A stretch of DNA of 64,000 bases from Strongylocentrotus droebachiensis. Its lineage: Eukaryota > Echinodermata > Echinoidea > Camarodonta > Strongylocentrotidae. Both the position numbers and the translations under genes were made by a program. This document shows positions 11,941 to 33,820 of the stretch, one piece after another. The stretch is from NCBI GenBank assembly GCA_035222895.1, contig JAVYIG010005386.1:62001-126000 (forward strand), written 5' to 3'. Position 1 is the stretch's first letter. Each line of letters starts with the position of its first letter. The notes below the pieces were generated by a model, which was given only the letters and a program-made list of their open reading frames with translations, was not told where the DNA came from and ran no database searches.

Positions 11941-12170
11941 GCCACACCCCCCCCCCCCCTGAAAAATCAAAAACGCCATCTCCCGCTCCTCAAACTCTTT
12001 CTCTCTCTCTCTCTCTTGCTCTCTCATCAGTCTCTCACTCTATCTTTTATCAACGCCATCCCGCTCTCTCTTTCTTTCTCTCTCTCTCTCTCTTTCGCTT
12101 TCTATCACCCAGTCACTGTCTTCCTTCGCTTCCTATACCCTGCCCCCCCCCCCGCCCATTTGATGGGAGG
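11941..12170 (+). repeat. CT-rich low-complexity tract
   Basis: Poly-C runs and (CT)n/(CTTT)n. Apparent open frames here consist of Ser/Leu/Pro low-complexity peptide and are not genes. Confidence 0.85.
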
Positions 12171-12679
12171 GGCAGTTTAACGGTAGCCCATATTCCCAGC
12201 GTTAGTGAATAAAGAACACGTCTGGTCTATATTTTTATTTCGTTGTCAACTTTGAAACTTTTGTGGAGTTCTGCTTGGTCTCATCTACTGCGTCTATAAT
12301 TAAAAGCAAACATACAACACAATTTAAAAAGAAACGATCAAAGAGAGGTTGTTTACACAGGTACACTAGGACTCAAGTTTTAAAAATTGCAGTTAATACA
12401 AATTTCTGCAATATTATGCAATTTTTTTTCTAAGAGATTTATAAAGAATGGAAAAATTGAGCCAAAAATATCATCGCTTACTATAACTTTAGCTCTTGTA
12501 TTAGATTTTCATTATTCTAGTAAGTAAATAGGAAAACTCAGAACTACAGTATATAGTCCGGTGCGTCACAGCTGATTTATGATTAAAGAAAAACTTTATA
12601 TTACTTTATATGACCGAGGAAAATGAAATGGAGAGGAAAAGTGTATTTAAGCGTTTCCACTGCCATTTAGGGCACTCGA

Positions 12680-12895
12680 TCAAAAGAGAGAGAACTGAGG
12701 TGAGAGAGAGAAAGGGGAGGGGGTTGGAAATTGATAGAGAGAGAGAGGGGGGAGAAGGTGAGAGAATGAGAGAAAGATAGAGACAACCGTACATGCTATA
12801 GGTGAGAGAGAGAGAGAGAGAGAGAGAGAAAGGTGACAAAGAGAGAGAATAAGTGAGGTGGAGGAGGGGAAGACGGAGAAGAGAGGGAGGCCGGG
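12680..12895 (+). repeat. (GA)n microsatellite region
   Basis: Interrupted GAGAGA tracts, purest at about 12,804-12,831. No coding signal. Confidence 0.85.
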
Positions 12896-12960
12896 AATCT
12901 GGGGTCGGACAACTGCACAGTCTGATGAAGAGTATAGGCCTGCAGGCAGAAGCGCTACCG

Positions 12961-13294
12961 GGGGGGGGGGGGGCAGGGAGGTCACAGTGCCCATCCATTT
13001 TTTCAAGTACCCTTAAAGTGCCCCATTTTACTTCAGATAAGTGCCCCTTTTTGTTTCATATAGAGACCTGTCCTCTGATAAGTGTCCCCTTTTAAAATTT
13101 GATAGGTGCATTTTTTCCTTCGACAAAATGATGTCCCTTTTCCGTTCTAATCAGTGCGCTTTAAAGCTCTGGTCAGCGCCCCATTTCAGGTGCAAGAAGT
13201 GCTCTGATAATTGCCATTTTTATATTGACACGTGCTCCTTCTCTTTTCTAATAAGTGTCCTTCTCTCTTTTGATAAGTGCCGGCACGAAGCCAC

Positions 13295-13326
<32 letters not shown>

Positions 13327-13500
13327 GTGCCTCCCAAAAATTTCCAAGATCGGTTGAACTTTTTTAGACCCCCCCTTTTTTTTTTACCTCGATCGATTAC
13401 ATGTATGTGCCCCTCCCAAACATCAAACTCTGGCTACGTGCCTGGACAAGTGCCCCTTTTCCTTTAACTATAACATGCGGCCCTAATCTAAAGCGACCAA
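12961..13500 (+). repeat. GTGCCCC-type degenerate minisatellite, block 1
   Basis: Units of about 20-35 bp share the word AAGTGCCCCTTTT with variable T-rich spacers. They are interrupted by a G run at about 13,298-13,323 and by a unique 130-bp module (about 13,310-13,445) containing GATCGGTTGAACTTTTTTAG. The same module and minisatellite recur at 18,760-20,040, and both copies are followed downstream by AGCTCGCTCGCATTT. They are therefore two copies of one larger repeat. Confidence 0.7.
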
Positions 13501-13845
13501 TACCAACTTTTTCTTTGATTCCCCCCAAAGCTCGCTCGCATTTAAAGTTGATATATATAACTAAGTTTCTTCTTAAAGATCTTCAGTCTTTCATTGTTAG
13601 ATTGTGCCTAAACCACCATCAGGATTTTTTTAATTTGTTCACTCGCTTCGATCACTCGCCAAAAATGTTTTTGTTTTTGTTTTTGAGGCCGTCATCCTTG
13701 TCAAGCTTTGCTTATGACAGGCGCGGATCCAGGATTTCTTAGGGGGGGGGGCCCAAATTTGAAATTATGCGAGCCAAAAATTGGAACGTAATGGTGACCA
13801 GCAGTGACGTAATGCGGGGGGGGGGGTGGGTGCAGGGAGGGGCGA

Positions 13846-15340
13846 GTTTCCCCCTCCCTCCTCCTCGAAACGCGATAGCTTTGACGTTTCATCAAATTAT
13901 TAGAGAAAGAAGACGATTCATAGTACCGTTCTCGAAAATAATCCTCGTCTGAATTCAGGTTCACCCCTCCTGCGCGAAGCGCGGAAACTTTTACGTTTCA
14001 TTAAATAATTAGAGAAACAAGACGATTCGTTGTTCATTTCTCGACTCTTAATCCTCGTCTGAAAACAGGTTCCCACCTCCCGCGCGAAGCGCGGAAACTT
14101 TTACGTTTCATTAAATCATTAGAGAAAAAAGACGATTCGTTGTACATTTCTCGACTCTTAATCCTCGTCTGAATTCAGTTTTCCCCCTCCCGCGCGAAGC
14201 GCGGAAGCTTTTACGATTCATTAAATCATTAGAGAAACAAGACGATTCGTTGTACATTTCTCAACTCTTAATCCTCGTCTGAATTCAGTTTTCCCCCTCC
14301 CGCGCGAAGCGCGGAAGCTTTTACGATTCATTAAATCATTAGAGAAAGAAGACTATTCGTTGTACCGTTCTCGAAAATAATCCTCGTCTGAATTAATTTT
14401 CACCGCCCCCCCCCCCCCCGGCCCCTCCTGCGCGAAGCGCGGAAGCTTTTACGATTCATTAAATCATTAGAGAAAGAAGACGATTCGTTGTACGGTTCTC
14501 GACTCTTAATCCTCGTCTGAATACAGGTTACCCACTCCCGCGCGAAAGCTTTTACGATTCATTAAATCATTAGAGAAAGAAGACTATTCGTTGTACCGTT
14601 CTCGAAAATAATCCTCGTCTGAATTCATTTTCACCGCCCCCCCCCCCCCCACCCCCGGCCCCTCCTGCGCGAAGCGCGGAATATTTTACGATTCATTAAA
14701 TCATTAGAGAAAGAAGACGATTCGTTGTACAGTTCTCGACTCTTAATCCTCGTCTGAATACAGGTTACCCCCTCCCGCGCGAAGCGCGAAAGCTTTTAAG
14801 ATTCATTAAATCATTAGTGAAAGAAGACGATTCGTTGTACCGTTCTCGACTCTTAATTCTTGTCTAAATGTAGTCCCAACCCCCAACCCCTCCTGCGCGA
14901 AGCGCGGAAGCTTTGACGTTTCATTAAATTATTAGAGAAAGAAGACGATTCGTTGTACCGTTCTCGAAAATAATCCTCGTCTGAATTCAGTTACCCCCCC
15001 CCCCCAACCCCTCCTGCGCGAAGCGCGGAAGCTTTTACGATTCATTAAATCATTAGAGAAAGAAGACAATTCGTTGTACCGTTCTCGACTCTTAATTCTT
15101 ATCTAAATTCAGTCCCACCCCCCCCCCCCTCCTGCGCGAAGCGTGGAAGATTTTACATTTCTTTAAATCATTAGAGAAACAAGACGATTCGTTGTACCGT
15201 TCTCGATGCTTAATCCTCGTCTGAGTTCAGTTTCCCCCTCTCGCGCGAAGCGCGGGGGCTTCTACGTTTCATTAAATTATTAGAGATAGAAGACCGTGCG
15301 TTGTACCGTTCTCTACACTAATCTTTGTCTGAAATTTAAA
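13846..15340 (+). repeat. About 13-copy satellite, unit 105-125 bp
   Basis: Units start near CCTCCTGCGCGAAGCGCGG and contain ATTCATTAAATCATTAGAGA, AAGACGATTCGTTGTA and TCTTAATCCTCGTCTGAA. Copies begin at about 13,970, 14,078, 14,190, 14,300, 14,428, 14,537, 14,665, 14,775, 14,890, 15,012, 15,130 and 15,238, plus a divergent first unit. Length differences come mainly from a variable poly-C run at the unit junction. The core GCGC-GAA-GCGC is a perfect short hairpin. Confidence 0.9.
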
Positions 15341-15499
15341 GATGTTCTTTGTCTGCTCCTTTTTTTTCTACGTCCTCTTCCTTTTCTCTCCTCTTTTTTT
15401 TTAGGGGGGTGGGGGCGGTGATTGTTTGGGTACCGCACCCACCGCCCCCCTGGCTACGCGCCTGCGGTCAGATTAACACAGTTTGATACCTTGTCCGAC

Positions 15500-16090
15500 C
15501 CCAGAAGCTCAGACGTTTAAGGCAATAAATTACGGTCAGACAAGCATTCAGGGGCCCGCCTTAGGGCCCCAGGTGGGGTCGAGGCGGTGGAGCCCCCGGA
15601 AGCTCGGGTTTTTTAGGCGTTTAATTACGGTCAGATGAGCATTTTTTATAATCCTTATTATTTTGTCACACTTGCAGGACACTTAGGCGTGGGGTCAAGG
15701 GGACAAAGCCCCCCAAAATCAGGGGTTTTATGCATTAAATTACCGTCAACTGAGCATCGAAGGGCCCGTCTTAGGGCCCAAGGTGGAATCCAGGGGCAGA
15801 GCCCCGGAAGCTCAGGGGTTTTAGGCGTTTATTTACCTTCAGATGAGCATTTTGTTATAATCCTTATTATTTTGTGTCACTGGCAGGACACTATTTGGCG
15901 TGGGATCCAGGGGCGGAGCCCCCCAAAATCAGGGGTTTTAGGCATTAAATAACCGTCAGATGAGCATCGAAGGGCCTACCTTAGGGCCCTAGGTGGAATC
16001 CAGGGGTAGATCCCCCGGAAGCTTAGGGGTTTTAGGCATTTAATCACGGTCAGATGATCATATTTTGATGCCTCTTTATTTGTTAACACT
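15500..16090 (+). repeat. Compound tandem repeat of two alternating ~120-bp subunits
   Basis: Subunit A reads GTTTTAGGCGTTTAATTACG, then a TTATAATCCTTATTATTTTG stretch and GGCGTGGG. Subunit B contains GGTTTTAGGCATTAAAT, GAAGGGCC and TTAGGGCCCTAGG. They alternate to give a period of about 240 bp. A relative of subunit A occurs at 37,160-37,440. Confidence 0.8.
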
Positions 16091-16733
16091 GGCAGTTAAC
16101 TATTCTTTCTTTCTTGCTCTCTTTCTTTTTTTAATTTCTCTTTAATATACTTTTTTGTTAAAGTGTGGGGGGGGGGGGGGGGCTCGAGGCTCCCAATTCC
16201 CGCCGTTCCTCGGGCCCTGACATGTAGGAATCTCAAGAATCATATTTCTTGCCTGGCTGTAAATTTAGGAATTTGTCATTTTCCAACAAACGCATAAAAA
16301 AGTATAATTTACTAAAAAGTGAGGAAAAATCTCGGAAATTATGTAATTTCAGCATTATTTGTAATCCACAATTATGGAATTAGAAATAAAACACGTTTGA
16401 ATTTGATTTCCCCCAAGCCCCCCCCCCCTCTATCAGTACGCCAGTATCTCCTATTTTCCTTTTTTCTTTCCCTTTCCTTCCTTCTCTATTATTTTTTTGA
16501 TTGGGGGGGGGGCAACAGCCTGGGAGGCAAGGCCCTTTCGCCCCCCCCCCCCGATCTCCTTCTTCCCCCTTTTCTTTTCTTCTTCCTCTTCTTTCTTTCC
16601 CTTTCTCTCCTCTTTCCCTTTCCCTTCTTTTCCTTTCTTCTCTCTTTTTTTTTTTTTTTTTTTTTGCCGGGGGGGGGGGGGGGCCAAGGCCCGCTCGGCC
16701 CCCCCCCCCCCTGGATCCGCGCCTGGCTTATGA

Positions 16734-17305
16734 TTACGGTCTCCTGCACTTTTCCAACAGAATAGTTCGGATAATACTTTAAATTTATGATAATATGTTA
16801 TGGACATATTAGGTTTCGTTATTATATGTACATAATATTATGTAAAAAAACATTTTGACATGTACAAATTATTGATTGTTTATGTTGTATTATACCTTAC
16901 AGTTATATGTTCTTTGTTATTCAGTTATATTATGTTTGGAAAAAATGCAGAAATCAAATCAAATCAAAAACATGTCAATCCACCATCCCCTAGTTAAAAA
17001 CAAGGGGAAATAGTGCAAAGTACAACTTAATTATTAAAAGTTGATTTCTATAAGTAAAAATAAGTAAGTAAAAATGAATATTTAAACCATCACACCAATA
17101 ATATGCAAAGTATGATATTCAGGCAATATATTGACCATGTAAAGAGAGAGAGACAACTATTAAAATCATCTCTAATAACGTAATCACAATAAAGGGGCAT
17201 ATTCCCATGTCTAAAAAAATGAGTAGTTTTGCTTTGAGGTTTCCCTTGTTTCCAGAAATTGCTCCTTTGTGTCCCCCCCCCCCCCTTCAAGGAACGACTC
17301 TCCGC

Positions 17306-17341
<36 letters not shown>

Positions 17342-18720
17342 AAGAAAAAGTAAGCCTATTATTCCAGAGTGATGATTTACATTCTTCACACGATTATTAA
17401 TACTCCAATTACTGCGATTGTTCAGGCTCCATGCAGTAATGTATCAAACCTTCACTATTTCTCTTTTCTGCGTTCATTCAAGAGTGATTTCTGTAATCCT
17501 TCGCGGAATTTCTTTAAATTCAGTAGACCAATCGTTCAACAAATGGGATGATCAATGTTATCCCTTTTATGACCCCAGAATGGATGTAACCTACTTTTCT
17601 TCGCGCGCGCATGCAGTGGCGGACTTATTGGCGACGGGGGTTGGGGGTCGGGACGACTGGTTTAACCCAATTGGCCTCATAGTTATAGTAACCCCCCCCC
17701 CCCCCCCCTTTGGAGCAACTTTATTTTGTCACTTCCCCACAGTCAGAAAAATTCCGGAATTATACCCCCCCCCCCCCCTCCCCCCACTTCACTGTTTCCG
17801 CCTGTTTTAGTGGACCATGATTACAGTGACAAAATTAAATATATAGGGCCTATCATAACTAATTGATAGGCTTGTTTGGAATATCATAAAATCCGCAATA
17901 TATTACAACCGGCGGTGCAAGTTTTTGAGGCCGGATGCGTATTGCGTTGGATGACGAAAGGCGATGTTCTGCTAATATTTATTCTGTCCGAATTATGTGG
18001 GCAGGAGCTTTAATTGCGTAACAGTTTTTTAATCATTTGCTTCAAACATCTATGCACTAATTTACGGTATAGGCCTTACTTATGTCAATTTAAAGCTCTG
18101 AGGGATTACGGGTATAAGAGAGTGACAAGATAATATGATAATAGGGGGGGGGAATAATTTTACCATGCGTCACGTCGCACACCCTATAGATTATCTAAAC
18201 TAAAATAAGAAGAAAAGGTGTAATAGGACATAAATTATACGTTCCATTTATAATCTTTCTATTTTAATAGTGCACCCACTTCTTTGCGATGACGTAGTAT
18301 GACGAACTTCTTGGGAAATACGCGTGGTATATATTGCGTAAGAGGAACGAAGATAGTCTTTACTCAAAGCTAAAGAGATTATTAAACTGCTTGTTACAAC
18401 ATAATAATATAGGTTTTCAAGTTAAAATACCGGAAATCAAATTTAACGGAATTTTCCAGTTTTAATTTTAACAATTTTTTTGGAAACATTCATTAAGCAC
18501 GATCAAGAGGGAAATAATGAATTCGAGAGCAGTCTTGATGAGCGGAGAGACTAAGCGGAAGTTAGCCAACAAAAGAAAATTAAGGTTAAAGACAAAATTT
18601 TGTTTCACACATGACTTTATGTCCACATGACCTGAACAGGAACAAGCCAACTTAAATTTCAGAATGGAGTGGACGAGAGAACGATTAGGGATAAGGCTCA
18701 GTAGCCGATCAAGGGGCAGT
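16734..18720. other. Intergenic stretch without a recognisable gene
   Basis: AT-rich sequence with a (GA)n microsatellite at about 17,309-17,337 and poly-C runs near 17,271, 17,692 and 17,766. I see no exon, RNA gene or element with defined ends. Confidence 0.6.
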
Positions 18721-18729
18721 TGGGTAGCC

Positions 18730-20040
18730 ACGGGGGGGGGGGGGGGAGGGGCACGGGAGCGGGGCACGTGCCCCCCCCCCAAAAAAAATAATAATCCAGG
18801 ATCGGTTGAACTTTTTTAGACCCCCCTTTTTTTTTTACCTCGATCGATGTATGTGCCCCCAAACATCAAACTCTGGCTACGTGCCTGGCAAGTACCCCAT
18901 CGGATATCCAGAAATTTTAAACAAAAAATAATGAGTGGAGAGCTGAAGGAAGCCGGAGAACTCGAGATTGCTCGGAAAACAAAGAATATACTATCAGTAT
19001 CATGTGCCCCTCCACTTTTCAAGTACCCCAAAAGTGCCCCTTTTTATATATGAAAAGTGCCCCTTTAACTTTGTAAGAAGTGCCCCTTTTTCTTTGACAA
19101 GTGCCCCTATTTCAATTTTTAAAAGTGCCCCTTCCCCTCATCTCTGATAAGTGCCCCTTTTATTTTGACACATACCCCTTTTCTTTCGACACTGAGTTCT
19201 CATTTTCCTTTGCAATAAGTGTCCAAATTAATCTCTAGTAAGTGCCCCTTTTCAGGTACGAGAAGAGCCCTTTTCCACTTTTGAAAGCGCACCCTTCACC
19301 TCTGATAATGCCCGATTCAAATCTGAGAGGTGTCCCTTTTACTATGACAAGTGCCCCCTCTTCTTTGTAAGAAAGTTTTCATCTCTAATAAATGCCCCTT
19401 TTATTTTGACTCGTCCCCCTCTTCCTTCCTAATAAATCCTTTTTTCCCCTTCTTATATGTGCCCCTTCCCCCTACCTCAAAATTACCATTTTCATCCCTG
19501 ACGATAAGCCTGGCCCCGTTTATTTTATGTGCCTCTCTTTCTTTTTAATAAGAGCCATTTCTTCCTTCTCACAAAAAGCACCCTTTCACCTCCGATAAAT
19601 GCCCCCATTAAAATCTGATCGGTGCCCCTTCTCTCGATCTCAACAAATGCACATGCACATTCCCCTTTATTATAAGTGCCCCTTTTCAGGCGATAAGTAC
19701 GCCTACCCCCTTTCACACCTCTGATAACAACCCTAATAAGGAACTTATCCCTTTTTCACAAATGCCCCTTTTCACTTCTTATGAATGCCCAGCTATCAAA
19801 ATCTCAGGGATTCCTTTTTTCCGTCGACAAATGGCCATTTCCCATTCTCATAAGTGTCTTTTTCATCCCATGGTGAGTGACTCTTTTTTTAGCTGTAAGA
19901 AGTGCCCCATTTCACCACTGATAATTAGTCTTTGTACTTCGACACGTGCTCTTTTTCTTTAATTTCTAATAAGTGTCTTAATCACGCATTCAGTAAGTAT
20001 CCCCTAAATTTTCCTCTCATCATTAAACGTGCCCCTAATT
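18730..20040 (+). repeat. GTGCCCC-type degenerate minisatellite, block 2
   Basis: The 130-bp module with GATCGGTTGAACTTTTTTAG lies at about 18,760-18,890. From about 19,020 to 20,040 more than 30 degenerate units of the type AAGTGCCCCTTTTyTTTTGAT follow. Spacing varies, so this is a decayed or slippage-expanded array rather than a precise satellite. Confidence 0.75.
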
Positions 20041-20054
20041 TCAAGCGACTATAA

Positions 20055-20174
20055 GGCCAAAAAAAAAAAATTGTTTGGTTGTCCTCGATTGCTTTTCTGG
20101 AGTAGGGGCGGGCGGGCGGATTTTTTTATTTTTTTTTATTTATTTTTTTTTTTTTTAATTCATTTTTTGTGTGT

Positions 20175-20205
<31 letters not shown>

Positions 20206-20940
20206 TTTATTTATTTATTTTTTTCCCATTTTTTTTTTTTTTTTTTTAATAATTTTTTTACTATAAAACAAAAAAATAATTGGGATTGTCCAGCATTTAA
20301 ACAAACAAAGTCTATAAAACACTTTAATATGGTAAAAGACTAGTTTAATGTACAATGAATATCAAGACCAACACTGAAAGTTTTTGGGGGGCTTTGAAAT
20401 ACAGCACCTTTTAAATCTCCATTGTACTACTTATAGCTACGTGCGCCCTCTATGAAGCAAACAATGCCTAATCGGTGACCATTGGTCCCCATGATCCTCT
20501 TTATCTTATATTAAATGAGAGCTGATTTGATGAGATAACCACCTGTCCAGTGACCTTGCAGGGTGGTATAATCCCTCCTGTAAACTTGTACAGATGGGCT
20601 TTAAAATGAGTTTAAGAATGCTCAGAACCTGATCTGAATGAACGGCATTTTGACATAGAAAAATAAAAATGGCAAGTTTAATAAATACCTAATTGCGTAC
20701 TGAAAAGATCAAACTGGCAACGGTACGCATTTTGATCCTTGCAAATGCATAAAATGGTATGTTTGGCATTTAAGATTGCTCCCCCCCAAAAAAAAATGAA
20801 ATTAAAAAAATAAAAAAAAATGAATAAAAAAAAAAAAATTGAATTAAAAAAAAAAAAAAAAATCTAAAAAAAAAATATATATACGAGCGGCCCGAAAATG
20901 ACGGGCGGGCGGTCGAGGACAACCAAACAACTTTTTTTTT
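20055..20940. mobile_element. Fold-back element, terminus TTGTTTGGTTGTCCTCGA
   Basis: TTGTTTGGTTGTCCTCGA near 20,071 has its exact inverted copy TCGAGGACAACCAAACAA near 20,915. Both are next to GGGCGGGCGG-type sequence. Long A/T homopolymers lie inside, and a family D repeat sits at 20,425-20,590. It is non-coding. Confidence 0.65.
20425..20590 (-). repeat. Dispersed repeat family D, copy 1
   Basis: It shares GGTGGTTATCTCATCAAAT-like and CCGATTAGGCATTGTTTGC-like words (inverted here) with 32,300-32,470 and 41,079-41,230. No terminal structure is obvious and it is non-coding. Confidence 0.75.
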
Positions 20941-21185
20941 TGGGCCTAAGAGCTCGCTCGCATTTGTAGATGTCATAATTTACTTATCAAAGGTCTTTTC
21001 AGTCGTCCGTTATGTGCTTTTAACCCCATCAGGATTGGGTTAATTTTTCCTCTTTATAAGATGTAGTTTTTCGAACGACGCGACCCGTCACAAATCTTAA
21101 CAATTTCCCTCGCTCGCAAATGACTTTTCAGACCATCACACCAAACTGCACAATATGATGCTTAGCAATAATTATGATCTATATA

Positions 21186-21337
21186 ATAATAATAATAAGT
21201 TCTTGTATAGTGCATAATACGTTATGAAATAACATCTCTATGCGCTTCCAAAGAGCTTTGAACTTTATTACCCTAGCTTTAGCTCCGGCAGCCTTATCAG
21301 CGCACAGTGCATTTCAAGGAATAATCCTACCAGCCTA
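21186..21337 (-). mobile_element. Truncated SINE remnant
   Basis: An (ATA)n tail followed by SINE body words (CTCTATGCGCTTCCAAAGAG) resembles the element at 38,848. The tRNA-like head is missing and the 3' side is interrupted by the MITE that starts at 21,338. Confidence 0.5.
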
Positions 21338-22205
21338 CACTGTAAAAAAGAATTTGTTCATTGGTAATTTTTACGTATTTTTTCCATGTAGAATTTACTT
21401 GAAAACATTAGTTTTGCCACTTACGCACTAAATTTAAGTCTTGCTAACTCAAACTTTCAATTTAGTAGAACATACGTGGAATATGTAAGTAAAATCAAAT
21501 ACATAAGAACTTTAAGTAATTTCAGCTTGTATTAATTTAGTAATTTTAACTCAAAATCAGAAATTATACGTATTACTCAAACAATTTATGTTGATTATTC
21601 TTATCTTTTTAAAGTAAAGACCGATGCAGTGCGTAATAGAAATATTTACATAATTTACTAATTCATTTAACATGGCTAAGCAAAGACAAGACAATTTTTA
21701 ATTGTTACCCAGTTCAAAACAAATCAAAACTTGATATTTCAGGAAATTGTCAACCAATTTTCCTTTTAAGATGCTACGATCAAGTATATATAAAATTTGG
21801 AGCCTTTCAATATGTGTCGAATTGAAGCGTATGTAATAGTTTGTGATGGTGGTAGATATATATATATATATATACGGTTAAATCTTAAATAGAAGTAGTG
21901 TTAGTGATTAGTGATTAATCTTAAATAGAAGTAGTGAATGAATAGTGGATGTTACTTGTTAGATTAGATGGGTACCAAATCGTGCAATATGTAATCCTAT
22001 CCTAGCTTTTTTTTAATTATCTAAAATGATTACAATACTTAAATTATTTACGTTAATGTAACTCGATTTAACTGAGTAAAAATTTATTCAGCAAAATAAG
22101 TAAATTCTACTTAAGATGCCGTAGGTAATATTTACTTAATAAAAATAAGGCAATTCTTTTCCTCAAGTTTATTGAGTTATTTCGACTATTATTTTTTTTA
22201 CAGTG
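21338..22205. mobile_element. AT-rich MITE, TIR CACTGTAAAAAA, TA target duplication
   Basis: The left end is CACTGTAAAAAA and the right end TTTTTTACAGTG, both directly flanked by TA. That is the Tc1/mariner-type signature. The 868-bp interior is very AT-rich and non-coding. Confidence 0.65.
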
Positions 22206-22834
22206 TAAGAGAAACAAATATTGAAATCATCCCCGATAAAGTAATAAAAGTATAGGTGTATAAATTATACCAATGTCTAAAAAATTGTATACTTTTGCTT
22301 TGAGATTTCCCTTTGAAGGTGCCCCCCCCACAAAGTGCCCTTTTTTTCACCCCCCCCCCCCCCCACTTTGGAAGTCGCTACGCCGGTTCTGATCTGCCCT
22401 TACCCCCTGTAATCATCAGTGTTTCGTCGTCATTCGTAAAGACGCGACTTTTTTACTAGCCCATACTCAACATTTCCACCAGTTATACATGTAAAATTTA
22501 TTTCGCAACATGGCAATGTCGACCACAAGTTGGGAAACCCGACTGTGACTACGTCATTATATTATTCCGCGAGTGAGTCGTTCAGAGCTGAAAGAGAGAT
22601 ATTTTCATGTTTTTGGAATTTATATTCAGATGAGCCCTCCAATCCATTTTAGATTAGAAAATTCAATACCGTTATCGTGGATTTTTATTCGCTTAATAAT
22701 ATTTATGGAAGAAAGTACCAATAAACTAAGAACTAGTTTTTTACTGTGTATGAATATTGTGATACTCACTACCTTTCAAGGGAACAATATAATTTCTACC
22801 CGGCCTTTCTCTGCTCAAGTAGAATTTCTGAAGA

Positions 22835-33820
<10,986 letters not shown>

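Larger units (their letters stand above)
13718..16725. mobile_element. 3.0-kb non-autonomous hAT-like element carrying satellites
   Basis: It is flanked by a perfect 8-bp duplication GCTTATGA (13,710-13,717 and 16,726-16,733). Its termini are a perfect 16-bp inverted repeat CAGGCGCGGATCCAGG. An 8-bp target duplication and CAG-starting termini are hallmarks of the hAT superfamily. It carries no transposase frame. The interior consists of a 115-bp satellite (13,846-15,340), a compound repeat (15,500-16,090) and homopolymer-rich DNA. The same terminus occurs in the small element at 37,526. Confidence 0.85.

Noticed and set aside
16319-16807. Open frames of 78-148 codons on both strands
   Set aside because: They are homopolymer and CT-rich translations (poly Pro/Phe/Lys/Gly) inside the hAT-like element.
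19020-20040. CRISPR-like regular repeat array
   Set aside because: Units are degenerate, irregularly spaced and in an animal genome. It is a decayed minisatellite.
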